This document shows, one piece after another, positions 8,778-17,122 of a stretch of DNA of 35,992 nucleotides. How positions within the stretch are numbered: position 1 is the stretch's first letter; every line of letters begins with the position of its first letter. The position numbers and the translations under genes are program-made. The notes beneath the pieces were generated by a model that ran no database searches, was not told the origin of the DNA, and saw nothing but the letters and a program-made list of their open reading frames with translations. The stretch lies in the NCBI GenBank assembly GCA_030523555.1, contig JAUNIH010000012.1:1-35992 (forward strand), given 5' to 3'. Source of the DNA: Erysipelotrichaceae bacterium. Lineage in GTDB: Bacteria > Bacillota_I > Bacilli_A > Erysipelotrichales > Erysipelotrichaceae.

Positions 8778-10001
8778 TTATAAGACAGGGTCTGTCCATT
8801 CTGGTTCTGGAGCCGGAGCTGGTGTTGGCGCTGGCGCAGGTGTAGAACTGCCGCCCGAAGAAGAACCGCCGCTGCTAGGTACATAGGTGTCGGTGCTTTC
8901 AGGGGTGGTAGTTGATGGTTTAGGTGTATAGACTTTGATCTTGGTCTTGGATAAAGATGACATATTCATATAGCCGATAGTTCCATCATCCATTTCTACT
9001 ACGTACATGTCGTATACTTCATCAATAACCTTGACTGTATCGTTTAATCCATAGGTATAGATTCGAGTGTTTTTAAAATAATCCTTATATACATAAGAAG
9101 AACTCTTGGTGTAGGCATCCCACGCTTCATAGACATAATTTTCATCAGTTCTTATCCACTTTGATTCAATAGTAGCCTTTAAACCGTCCACAAGAATCAG
9201 ATATGTATTTTCATCGATTTCCTCAAGAATCTTTACGATGTCACCTCTATTGAAAAACTTAAGATAGACATCTGTTCCATCAAGTCTTGCGATTGCAGGC
9301 ACTTTATCGGTGCTGCTTAAAAGTTTTACTTCACTGTAAAAGAGCGTAATATCTTCGCCATCACCACTGCTTGGAGCGGGTGCTGGAGTTGGAGTTGGGG
9401 TTGGAGTCGGTGCAGGCGTAGAACTGCCACCCGAAGAGGAACCGCCTGAAGAACCACCGCCGCTAGGTACATAGGTATCGGTACTTGGAGTTGTGGTGGC
9501 AGGTTTAGGAACATAGGTTGAAATCTTTGAAGAAGAGACAGAAGAAGGAGACATATAGCCGATCTGTCCGTCATATTCAACAATCAGTGTTCCCATGACG
9601 TTATCAATAACCTGAACATTATCATTTAAAGAGAATTTGTGATATACCTCAGTGAAATCAAAATCCGCATACATCTTTGTGCTGGATTTCGTATATCCCA
9701 TATATTCTTCAAAAGGAGCCTCGCTCTCTTTTCTCAGATACCCTTTTTCAACATAAAGATCAGCGTAATCGCCTTCAATAAGATAATATGTATCATCGTT
9801 TTCATCAATGATACTTACCAGATCATCACGGTTTATTTGAGTATATAAAGCTCCAACATCATCAATGATTACTGTACCCAGTGTATATTCGTATTTGGTA
9901 TCGATATCATTAATAACTTCTTGAGCGTTTTGATTATCAAGAGATTTACTCTGACATCCACACAGCAATATCACAAGTACTAAAATCAGTATCTTTTTCA
10001 T
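8778..10001 (-). CDS. Lipoprotein with two SH3-like modules and Pro/Gly/Ser linkers
   Basis: This 407-residue surface lipoprotein has a lipobox (MKKILILVLVILLCGCQS, lipidated Cys16). The mature part is an internal duplication: two modules of about 130-150 residues (roughly 25-165 and 215-345). Each contains DDLVSIIDE/RGDIVKILEE-like and NDNVQVID/NDTVKVID-like strands and ends in GQIGYMSPSS or GTIGYMNMSS. Such strands fit bacterial SH3-like folds, which often bind cell wall. Each module is followed by a near-identical linker, KPxTTTPxSTDTYVPS plus Gly/Ser runs and Pro-Ala/Pro-Thr repeats. The second linker runs to the C-terminus with no third module. The ribosome site AAGGGG overlaps the stop of the upstream transglutaminase gene, 5 nt before this ATG, so the two are coupled. 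Confidence 0.8.
   Translation of the reverse strand: MKKILILVLVILLCGCQSKSLDNQNAQEVINDIDTKYEYTLGTVIIDDVGALYTQINRDDLVSIIDENDDTYYLIEGDYADLYVEKGYLRKESEAPFEEYMGYTKSSTKMYADFDFTEVYHKFSLNDNVQVIDNVMGTLIVEYDGQIGYMSPSSVSSSKISTYVPKPATTTPSTDTYVPSGGGSSGGSSSGGSSTPAPTPTPTPTPAPAPSSGDGEDITLFYSEVKLLSSTDKVPAIARLDGTDVYLKFFNRGDIVKILEEIDENTYLILVDGLKATIESKWIRTDENYVYEAWDAYTKSSSYVYKDYFKNTRIYTYGLNDTVKVIDEVYDMYVVEMDDGTIGYMNMSSLSKTKIKVYTPKPSTTTPESTDTYVPSSGGSSSGGSSTPAPAPTPAPAPEPEWTDPVL
8805..9510 (-). repeat. Duplicated linker-coding repeat
   Basis: Two copies of a low-complexity segment lie at about 8805-8930 and 9360-9510. They encode Thr/Pro, Gly/Ser and Pro-Ala/Pro-Thr runs. The second contains short GGAGTT/GGTGCT-type iterations, a substrate for slippage and copy-number change. 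They mark the internal duplication of the lipoprotein gene. Confidence 0.7.
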
Positions 10002-10006
10002 CTCGG

Positions 10007-12244
10007 CTACCCCTTGTACTCACTGTCATAGATATCGCCGTATCCGGCTCTGATTAAAGTCCAGATATATTCGTAGGCGCTTGTTCCGCTTGTGAAGGCG
10101 TCTTTGTTCTGATAGGCAACATAGGAAATACTTCTGTATAAGGTTCCACCGTATAAAACAATTTCATTATCACCGTTGGTATCGTTTACCGGTCTTAAGA
10201 CAATATAAGGTCTTGTCGCAAAATCAGCGGCACACTGTGGGTTAGTGTAATCTCCGACAAGAGTGTTTGTATAGGTGCTTGTACCACCGGATTCTTTATA
10301 GATGGCGTTAATGTTGTCGGTTCTTGAATACGCCCTTCCTTTGGCGCCCACGCTTGCGGTGTAATTTCCACTGGTATCCTTAATCAGTACCGGTTCTTCG
10401 TTTTCTGTTAAGGAACTTGCCCAGACCATGATAGTTCCATATTCCATAACCTTATATCCGGCATATGAAGAATTTATAAGAGAGTTCTTGGTGCTGGTAG
10501 GTATGGAAGTCATAAACCTGATACCTTTGTTTCCGGTAATTCTGATGGAAACACCGGCGTATTTCAAAAGATTGGTAAATTCACTTACCTTGGTTGCGGT
10601 TAAACTTGTACCATTAAGTTTTATAAGATAGACATCCATTCCGGTAGGATATACCTTATGAAGGTCTGACAGATCGGTAGTGTTATAGGTATAGATTATG
10701 GCGTTTGTGACGTTTTCGTTTTCGGCTGTCACATAACCGTTTTTTGTTACAGTTACGGGCTTACCGTCAAGATAGACGATATCACCCGTTACAACATTAT
10801 CAATGGCGATATCTAAAGATATTTCTTCCCATTGCGCATACAGTGTGTGATCTGCCGCTACTGCCACAACCGTACTGGAACTGACAGTTTCGCCGGTTTC
10901 AAGACCCCATCCCATAAAAACGTATCCGCTTTTTACAGGAACAGGAAGAGTACCATAGATTAAACCTTCACCTACAGTTTTAGTGCTGCTGGCACCTTCA
11001 GGAAGACTTCCGCCATTAGGATCAAAAGAAACTGTATGGGTAATTGAAGGAGTAGCTTCAATGTGAAGTGTTCCGTAAAAATTGGTTGCGCCGACAGTAT
11101 AAGTGGCAGTAAGGTTTATGGCTTTTTCGTTACATACCCAGTTTCGGTTATTAAGGTCATAAGCTACAAGGTTATAGATGACATTTGAACTATATTCATT
11201 GACAATATCTATATCAAAAGAATAATTGCCAGCATCAAGATTTGTCTGTATGGTCTGAGCTTTAGGGTCTGACCAGTTTTTAATGAGCCCGGTCTTAATA
11301 TAATAGTTGTTAGTTAAGGATATACAAGGGTAAGAACCGTCCTGGGTGTGCTGGTTATGAACTGTGCTCATGATTTCATCGGTTAAACCAAAATACAAAT
11401 GTTTTATGTCATATGTTATGCCATTAATAGTGTATGAATCGTATCCATCATCATCCCATGTAGCATCTATCTGATACCATTCGCCATCCATTTTTACACA
11501 GCTCCAGGTATGTCCGTTTCCGATTACGCGGGTATTTTCGATATTGACTCTGTTCAGCAGCATCGCGTAGGCTCTCTGGTATGATTCGCAGGTTCCCTTA
11601 CCTCTGACAAGAATTCCTTCGGCTCCGCAGTAGACAAACTCACCAACAGTTGGTGTATATGCAGAAAACATAATCTTTTTAAGAATAGGGTCATACTGCG
11701 CGTTATCAACCATCCAATCATGATGCCATAACGCTTTCTCGTAATCTGTTGAACAGCTCTGAAGACACTGTGCCACCACATTGTCGGCAATTGTTTCAAT
11801 GGACGGACAATTTGGATCGCTTACCGTTAAAGTAACGCCTATTTTGCTGGTGCTTGTAAAATCGTTTGTATCTATGACATAAAACCACAACTCATAGGTA
11901 CCAGAAGCCATAAAAGTAAACGGATATACAGTGTCTGTAAGGTAACTTGTTCTTGTTAAATCCGTAATAAGTTCCTTGTTTCCGTCTGCGTATCCGTATA
12001 CACACTGCAACATATATTTATAAGCACCTGAACCACCACTACCACTTAAAGTAAAGTTGACAGCTTCATTACATTTGATAGTTGAAGGATCAGGATAAGA
12101 AACAGTAATTGTCAAACCGTTGGCGTTTGTAGCGGATTCACTTGTATCAGCGTATACTTCATTTACAGGCGCAAAAAAGAAACTGCCTGTAAGTGTCAGT
12201 AAAACAAACATGATATATAATATTGTTTTAGCAGCATGTTTCAT
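10007..12244 (-). CDS. Secreted transglutaminase-like protein with InlB-type repeat
   Basis: This 745-residue exported protein has a signal peptide (about 1-33, cleavage near VYA/DTSES). Residues about 45-145 look like an Ig/PKD-type domain. The transglutaminase-like domain (about 150-290) has the full catalytic triad: Cys219 in GKGTCESYQRAYAMLL, His245 in GNGHTWSCVKM and Asp260 in QIDATWDDDG. A Listeria-Bacteroides (InlB B-repeat) module follows at about 405-475, with VSFDPNGGSLPEG and YVFMGWG ending in LYAQW. The last 270 residues I do not recognise. There is no LPXTG anchor or C-terminal membrane segment. It heads a three-gene operon with two lipoproteins, suggesting cell-envelope work. 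The enzyme could act as a protease or as a cross-linker. The start has no Shine-Dalgarno. Confidence 0.88.
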   Translation of the reverse strand: MKHAAKTILYIMFVLLTLTGSFFFAPVNEVYADTSESATNANGLTITVSYPDPSTIKCNEAVNFTLSGSGGSGAYKYMLQCVYGYADGNKELITDLTRTSYLTDTVYPFTFMASGTYELWFYVIDTNDFTSTSKIGVTLTVSDPNCPSIETIADNVVAQCLQSCSTDYEKALWHHDWMVDNAQYDPILKKIMFSAYTPTVGEFVYCGAEGILVRGKGTCESYQRAYAMLLNRVNIENTRVIGNGHTWSCVKMDGEWYQIDATWDDDGYDSYTINGITYDIKHLYFGLTDEIMSTVHNQHTQDGSYPCISLTNNYYIKTGLIKNWSDPKAQTIQTNLDAGNYSFDIDIVNEYSSNVIYNLVAYDLNNRNWVCNEKAINLTATYTVGATNFYGTLHIEATPSITHTVSFDPNGGSLPEGASSTKTVGEGLIYGTLPVPVKSGYVFMGWGLETGETVSSSTVVAVAADHTLYAQWEEISLDIAIDNVVTGDIVYLDGKPVTVTKNGYVTAENENVTNAIIYTYNTTDLSDLHKVYPTGMDVYLIKLNGTSLTATKVSEFTNLLKYAGVSIRITGNKGIRFMTSIPTSTKNSLINSSYAGYKVMEYGTIMVWASSLTENEEPVLIKDTSGNYTASVGAKGRAYSRTDNINAIYKESGGTSTYTNTLVGDYTNPQCAADFATRPYIVLRPVNDTNGDNEIVLYGGTLYRSISYVAYQNKDAFTSGTSAYEYIWTLIRAGYGDIYDSEYKG

Positions 12245-12251
12245 TACAAAA

Positions 12252-12257
12252 ATTATA
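12252..12257 (-). promoter_or_regulatory. -10 box directly before the transglutaminase-like gene
   Basis: A perfect TATAAT on the minus strand ends 7 nt before the ATG at 12244, and the short spacer has no ribosome site. The expected RNA starts at the ATG. The flanking DNA is very A/T-rich, so other starts are possible. Confidence 0.4.
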
Positions 12258-12366
12258 ACATTATTAAATTATTAATTATTTTTATATATTAAGTTAAAAT
12301 AAAGGTATACGGATTTATTTCACAATATAATCAGATAAAGGTAATACAATAAGGGGACTACATAAT

Positions 12367-12744
12367 ATGACATTACAGGAACTATATGAAGCGCTGGGTG
12401 GAGACTACAGCGATGTAACAAAACGTCTTCCAACCGAAAAGATGATAGACAAGTTTGCGTTAAAATATCTTAACGATACTTCTTTTAATGAGTTAAAGGA
12501 AGCTTTAGGCAACAAAGATATTGAAACAGCTTTCCGTGCTGCCCATACTCTTAAAGGTGTAGCTTTAAACCTGGCGTTCTCTGAACTGGCTGTAAAGGCA
12601 TCAGAACTTACAGAAGCTCTAAGAGAAAACCATCGTGATGGATATACTTTTGATCAGTTCGTGGAAATGTTTGATATTGTAGAAGCCGCCCAGAATAAAA
12701 CCGTAGACGCTATAAACAGATACGCATCAGAAAAAACAGCTTAG
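12367..12744 (+). CDS. Hpt-domain phosphotransfer protein
   Basis: This is a free-standing histidine phosphotransfer protein of 125 residues. It carries the diagnostic motif AAHTLKGVALNL, in which His60 is the phosphoacceptor, within a helical bundle typical of Hpt domains. It has no kinase or receiver domain, so it must take phosphate from a receiver and pass it to another. AAGGGG lies about 10 nt upstream of the ATG. The gene is followed after 9 nt by the REC-EAL gene, its most likely output partner. The hybrid kinase at 19025-22222 ends in a receiver and lacks an Hpt of its own, making it a plausible input. Confidence 0.88.
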   Translation: MTLQELYEALGGDYSDVTKRLPTEKMIDKFALKYLNDTSFNELKEALGNKDIETAFRAAHTLKGVALNLAFSELAVKASELTEALRENHRDGYTFDQFVEMFDIVEAAQNKTVDAINRYASEKTA

Positions 12745-12753
12745 TGAATAATA

Positions 12754-14850
12754 ATGAAAAATACCGACAAGAATCTTAATATCAACAATATAGAGGCACT
12801 CTGGTCTTTAAACAGTAATCTTCAGCTGTTAACGAAGCTTAATCTTTTAAATGACAAAGTGGACTTTTTATATGTCACTGATATGTTCAGAAAATATATA
12901 GGTGAAGAAAACCTGGATAATATGAAATGGACATCAGGTTTCAATAAATATATCTACAGCAAGAGTATCGAAAACGACAAGAAAACCTTAAGACCTTTAT
13001 CAGAACTGGACTTTATCCAGTCAAGACTTTCCAATAACGCCTATTTCAGTAATGATTTCCGTATTATGATCAATGATGCGGAATATTATTACCGTTTAAA
13101 GTTCACAAGAGATGAAAGTGATAAAGACTCTACCTATATCGGTATATCAAGCATTACCAAAGAAGAATCGCTTTTACAGAACTATTATGGTATAGGAAGA
13201 AAGATTCTGATAGCGGAAGATAACGAGCTTAACAGAGAAATGTTATGTGCGATCTTAGAGGATGACTATGATGTCATAGCTGTAGAAAACGGCGAAGAAG
13301 CAATAGATATCTTAAAGGAACAGATAGAAGATATAGCCTTAATCATTACTGACCTTGAAATGTCGGTAATGGATGGTTATGAACTCTTAAGAAATCTTCG
13401 TAAGAATCCTGAATACAGTAATACACCGGTTATTGTCGCTACGGCAAGTGATGATGAGGAAGCCGAAATCATGTGTCTTGAACTTGGGGCATCCGATTTT
13501 ATCCGTAAACCATACAACAATAAAGTAGTATTGCAGAGAGTAAGAAACCTTATCAGCTTAAGAGAATCTACGGCTACACTTAATGTCGTTGAAAAAGATC
13601 AGCTTACAGGTGCCTACACCAAAGAATTCTTCTACCGTTATGCGCAGAATATCCTGGATTCCAATCCTGATAAACATTATCTGATTGCGGTATCCGATAT
13701 TGTCAACTTCAAAATGATAAATGAACAGTACGGTAAAGAACAGAGTGATTCCTTACTGCAGTATGAACTGGGATGCGGCAACGGAAGCGGAAGAGGAAAC
13801 ACTATTACCGGAAGACTTGAAGGAAGTGTTCTGGCATCGATAACGCAGTTGAATGAAAAATCCCTTGAACATTCCATAAAGGTAATCGAAGATATCATCG
13901 AAAACTCTCCGATTCCAAGTATGCGTTTAAAGAGCGGCTACTATATCACAGATCTTGAAAGAGATATCACGATTGAACAGATGTGTGATAGAGCGATGCT
14001 GGCACTTGATTCAATCAGAGAATCATATGATGAAGATGCTGTCGTCTATGATGAAAAGATGGGCAAGACCCTGATGATGCAGCAGCAGATTCAGGATGAA
14101 ATGGAAAACGCGATTGCGGAAAAACAGTTCAAGGTATTCTATCAGCCAAAATGGAATATCCGGGAAGATGAACCGGGTGGTGCTGAAGCTCTGGTAAGAT
14201 GGATATCACCTAAGTTCGGTTTTATGAGTCCGGGACTGTTCATTCCTTTGTTTGAAAGAAACGGCTTTGTAAGAGTAGTAGATGAATATATTCTTAATGA
14301 AGTATGTATACATCTTTCAAAATGGATAGAAGAAGGAAGAAAAGTCGTACCTATCTCTGTCAATCTTTCAAGAAAAGATTTTGTCGATGATAAACTCACC
14401 GAAAAGATTATAAATATGGTAGATTCCTATAATATACCTAGAGATCTGATACATCTGGAAATAACGGAATCATCATTATCATCAAGTGATGATATCCTGG
14501 AAAGAAGTATTAAAGAACTTCATGACAGTGGTTTCAAGATTGAACTTGATGACTTCGGATCCGGTTACTCATCTTTATCATCTTTGAATCAGTTTGAACT
14601 TGATGTCATGAAGATTGATAAAAGTATCATGTCCAGCGATAATCCGGGTTCTGATAAGAGTGCCCTCGCCTTCGCATATCAGCTTGCGAAGATCATGAAT
14701 CTAAAGACAGTGCAGGAAGGTGTAGAAACTACTGAAGAAGTAGACAGAGCCGCAAGTCTGGGTTGCGATTATATTCAGGGATATTACTTCTCCAAGCCTT
14801 TATCTCAAGAAGACTTTGAAGAATATATGCTGAAAAACACTAAACAGTAA
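12754..14850 (+). CDS. Response regulator with degenerate GGDEF and intact EAL domain
   Basis: This 698-residue cytoplasmic protein has four parts. Residues 1-145 may be a PAS-like sensor. A receiver (about 147-270) has the phospho-accepting Asp200 in IITDLEM and the conserved Lys in FIRKPY. A GGDEF-like domain (about 280-430) has lost its signature, with LEGSV at the GGDEF position, so it should not make c-di-GMP. The C-terminal EAL domain keeps its key motifs: Glu478 in AEALVRW, VNLS, EITES, DDFGSGYSSL, KIDKS, QEGVET and QGYYFSKPL. It is therefore predicted to be an active c-di-GMP phosphodiesterase controlled by phosphorylation. The gene has no clear Shine-Dalgarno and probably relies on coupling to the Hpt gene 9 nt upstream. 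Confidence 0.92.
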   Translation: MKNTDKNLNINNIEALWSLNSNLQLLTKLNLLNDKVDFLYVTDMFRKYIGEENLDNMKWTSGFNKYIYSKSIENDKKTLRPLSELDFIQSRLSNNAYFSNDFRIMINDAEYYYRLKFTRDESDKDSTYIGISSITKEESLLQNYYGIGRKILIAEDNELNREMLCAILEDDYDVIAVENGEEAIDILKEQIEDIALIITDLEMSVMDGYELLRNLRKNPEYSNTPVIVATASDDEEAEIMCLELGASDFIRKPYNNKVVLQRVRNLISLRESTATLNVVEKDQLTGAYTKEFFYRYAQNILDSNPDKHYLIAVSDIVNFKMINEQYGKEQSDSLLQYELGCGNGSGRGNTITGRLEGSVLASITQLNEKSLEHSIKVIEDIIENSPIPSMRLKSGYYITDLERDITIEQMCDRAMLALDSIRESYDEDAVVYDEKMGKTLMMQQQIQDEMENAIAEKQFKVFYQPKWNIREDEPGGAEALVRWISPKFGFMSPGLFIPLFERNGFVRVVDEYILNEVCIHLSKWIEEGRKVVPISVNLSRKDFVDDKLTEKIINMVDSYNIPRDLIHLEITESSLSSSDDILERSIKELHDSGFKIELDDFGSGYSSLSSLNQFELDVMKIDKSIMSSDNPGSDKSALAFAYQLAKIMNLKTVQEGVETTEEVDRAASLGCDYIQGYYFSKPLSQEDFEEYMLKNTKQ

Positions 14851-14876
14851 AACGGAACCAATCTTCCGTTTTATTT
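14849..14876 (+). terminator. Intrinsic terminator after the REC-EAL gene
   Basis: AAAACGGAA pairs with TTCCGTTTT (9 bp) around a CCAATC loop, followed by a T-rich tail. It overlaps the last two bases of the stop codon. Confidence 0.8.
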
Positions 14877-14953
14877 TGGATTAAACAAAGGATAATAAAA
14901 CCGCAACTTATAAAATATAGTGCTAAACTTTATTTAAAGTCAGGAGGTTAATT

Positions 14954-15784
14954 ATGGCTAAAGATTATATTGAATCAAAATATGTTTCTGTCGGTCCGGG
15001 AATTGAAATTCATTATTATGAAAAAGGCGAAGGAAAACCGCTGCTGTTCATACCTGGTCTAACTTTTTCAGGTGAGATATTCAAATATCAGATTGAGTAT
15101 TTTTCTACTAAAGGATACAGGGTAATAGCCATGGATCCAAGAGGCCAGGGCTATTCTTCCAAAACAACTGAAGGTAATGATTATCTGAGTCATGGTAAAG
15201 ATGTGGCAACCCTTATTGATACTCTTGATCTTAAAGATCTTGTCATAACGGGATGGTCTACCGGAAATCTTGATACCTGGTCATATGTCAGACAGTATGG
15301 TACAGATAAGCTCAAGGCTGTCTGCACTATTGATATGACACCGCTGCCTTTATCACCAGATCCAAAGTGGTGGACAGAAGGGACAATGGAAGAACTTTCA
15401 CAGGTGGCAACCGAGGTACTTACTACACCGGAAGGAAGCAGAGCTTTCTTCAGCGAATATGCGACCGGTATTATGATTCAGCACGGAATGAAGGCGGAAG
15501 AACTGGACTACCTGCTGGATATTTCCGCCAGAACACCATACTGGATCTGCAGGCAGCTGTTCTGTGATGCGATCTTCTCCAATTATCTGGATGTTGCCAA
15601 AGATCTTGGTAAGAACTTCCCTTCACTGATGTTTATAGCTGAACACTGGGCAGATGTTGCCAAACCTTTCTGTGAAACACGGTTGCCTGGTTATCAGACT
15701 CACGTGATGGGTGGGCATCTTATGTTCTATGAATATCCGCAGGAATGGAATTCAGTGTTTGAAAAATTCATAGAATCAGTATAA
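14954..15784 (+). CDS. Alpha/beta hydrolase
   Basis: This 276-residue alpha/beta-hydrolase-fold enzyme lacks a signal peptide and is probably cytoplasmic. HYYEKGEGKPLLFIPG leads into the oxyanion-hole region, and DPRGQGYSS is the usual strand-4 loop. The nucleophile elbow is GWSTGN with Ser102. The catalytic His is probably in MGGHLMFYEYP near the C-terminus. AGGAGG at 14942-14947 is well placed for the ATG. The gene is flanked by strong terminators, so it is monocistronic. The fold covers esterases, lactonases, haloperoxidase-like enzymes and others; substrate cannot be told. Confidence 0.88.
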   Translation: MAKDYIESKYVSVGPGIEIHYYEKGEGKPLLFIPGLTFSGEIFKYQIEYFSTKGYRVIAMDPRGQGYSSKTTEGNDYLSHGKDVATLIDTLDLKDLVITGWSTGNLDTWSYVRQYGTDKLKAVCTIDMTPLPLSPDPKWWTEGTMEELSQVATEVLTTPEGSRAFFSEYATGIMIQHGMKAEELDYLLDISARTPYWICRQLFCDAIFSNYLDVAKDLGKNFPSLMFIAEHWADVAKPFCETRLPGYQTHVMGGHLMFYEYPQEWNSVFEKFIESV

Positions 15785-15817
15785 ACGACTTAGAACATCA
15801 TTTATTAAACAAGTCTA

Positions 15818-15858
15818 AAAAGGACGGGATCAATATGCAGATCCTGTCCTTTTCTGTT
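15818..15858 (+). terminator. Strong intrinsic terminator after the hydrolase gene
   Basis: A 14-bp stem (AAAAGGACGGGATC with GATCCTGTCCTTTT) has an 8-nt loop and a T-rich tail. It lies between convergent genes and may act on both strands. Confidence 0.85.
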
Positions 15859-15880
15859 TTTTGAAATATGTCCGTATAAA

Positions 15881-17080
15881 TCAGATTGCGAAATCGCCGT
15901 TATTGAAGATTACTATTTCTTCACCGCTTTCAGTTGTAGCGACAATTCTGGTATCAGGTGCGCCAACCATGAAATCGATGTGAATCTGTGAATCATTGAA
16001 GGTATATTTGGGATCAGGTGATTTATCACCAAGTGCTCTACCTAAGGCAAGATGACAGCTCGCATTTTCATCTATCAGGGTTGTGTAATAGACAAGTCCT
16101 GACATTGATATCGGTGAATGATATTCAACAAGAGCTGCTTCACCAAGATATCCTGCGTTTTCATCAGTATGGATTAAAGCTTCCAGCATCTCCTTACCCT
16201 CATCCGCAAGCACTTCAACTACCTTTCCGTCCTTGAATCTGAAACCGAAGTTTTCAATGGATTTGCCTCCTAACACCAGAGGTCTGGTGGCATAGACGAC
16301 ACCGTTAGTTCCATATTTTTCTGGTGAACAGGCAATTTCTTCTGTAGGAATATTCGGATTGAAATGAATCTTATCCCCCATCACATGGGCATATTTGGAA
16401 TATGGATTAAGTTCAAGATAAAGGTCTGTACCGTTTGATGAGGTATAGTGCAGTTTTCGGATATTGAGTGAATCAAGAAGTTTCGCCTTTTCCTGTTTTC
16501 TTTCTCCAAGTTCTTCCCAGGTCTTGACGATATCGTTATCTTCATCGATATAGCACAGTTTGAATAAGAGTTTCCATAATTCTTCAAGAGCTTCTTTTTC
16601 ATCTTTGTCTTTGAATAATAAGCTTGCCCATTCTTTTGTAGGAACCATCGCAATCAGCCACTGACAGCCTTTGGTTCTAGAAGCCTTACGCATGACGTTT
16701 CTGGTGTTGTCGACATGGGCGAAGATGGCGTTGGAGGTCTTTTCAGAGACGTTTTCCATAATCTTTGGATTAACCCCTTCAAGTCTTACATAGCAGGCAC
16801 CTTCTTCAAGATATTTTTCATAGATAAGTTTTTCCAAAGGATCAGCTTCTTTGAATTCTTCTTCATCACGATATTCACCCGCTACTATCAGATTCTTCTG
16901 ATCAAGATAGCTGATGACAACGTTCTTTGCGCCAAGTTTATAACACTCTTTCGCAAAGATACTGGTAAATTCATAGCCTTCTATAGCGGCTTCCACAAGT
17001 ACGACCTGATCTTTCTGTACGTTGAGACCGACTCTTGCCAGAGTATAGGCATACTTTTCTATCATTTTATTAAGATCCAT
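15881..17080 (-). CDS. M29-family metalloaminopeptidase
   Basis: This 399-residue protein fits the M29 (AmpS/PepS, thermophilic aminopeptidase) family in length and sequence. These cytoplasmic dimeric metalloenzymes remove N-terminal residues from peptides. Candidate metal ligands are in the C-terminal half: Glu in NIPTEE, Glu in GYLGEAALV, His in ENASCHLALG, and His and Asp in SQIHIDFMVG. The N-terminal half (MDLNKMIEKYAYTLARVGLNVQKDQVV) is also typical. AGAAGGA lies about 8 nt before the ATG. It is divergent from the MFS gene with only 42 nt between start codons. Confidence 0.92.
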   Translation of the reverse strand: MDLNKMIEKYAYTLARVGLNVQKDQVVLVEAAIEGYEFTSIFAKECYKLGAKNVVISYLDQKNLIVAGEYRDEEEFKEADPLEKLIYEKYLEEGACYVRLEGVNPKIMENVSEKTSNAIFAHVDNTRNVMRKASRTKGCQWLIAMVPTKEWASLLFKDKDEKEALEELWKLLFKLCYIDEDNDIVKTWEELGERKQEKAKLLDSLNIRKLHYTSSNGTDLYLELNPYSKYAHVMGDKIHFNPNIPTEEIACSPEKYGTNGVVYATRPLVLGGKSIENFGFRFKDGKVVEVLADEGKEMLEALIHTDENAGYLGEAALVEYHSPISMSGLVYYTTLIDENASCHLALGRALGDKSPDPKYTFNDSQIHIDFMVGAPDTRIVATTESGEEIVIFNNGDFAI

Positions 17081-17110
17081 ATTTATTCCTTCTTTCTCCA
17101 GTTATTATTT

Positions 17111-17116
17111 TATACT
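17111..17116 (+). promoter_or_regulatory. -10 box directly before the MFS gene
   Basis: TATACT ends 6 nt before the ATG at 17123 with no ribosome site between. This predicts a leaderless transcript. It also fits the very short 42-nt gap to the divergent aminopeptidase gene. Confidence 0.4.
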
Positions 17117-17122
17117 AATGTT

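Noticed and set aside
16715-17122. N-terminal extension of the MFS transporter
   Set aside because: It is antisense to the aminopeptidase gene and has no ribosome site. The family's first membrane segment begins right after 17123.
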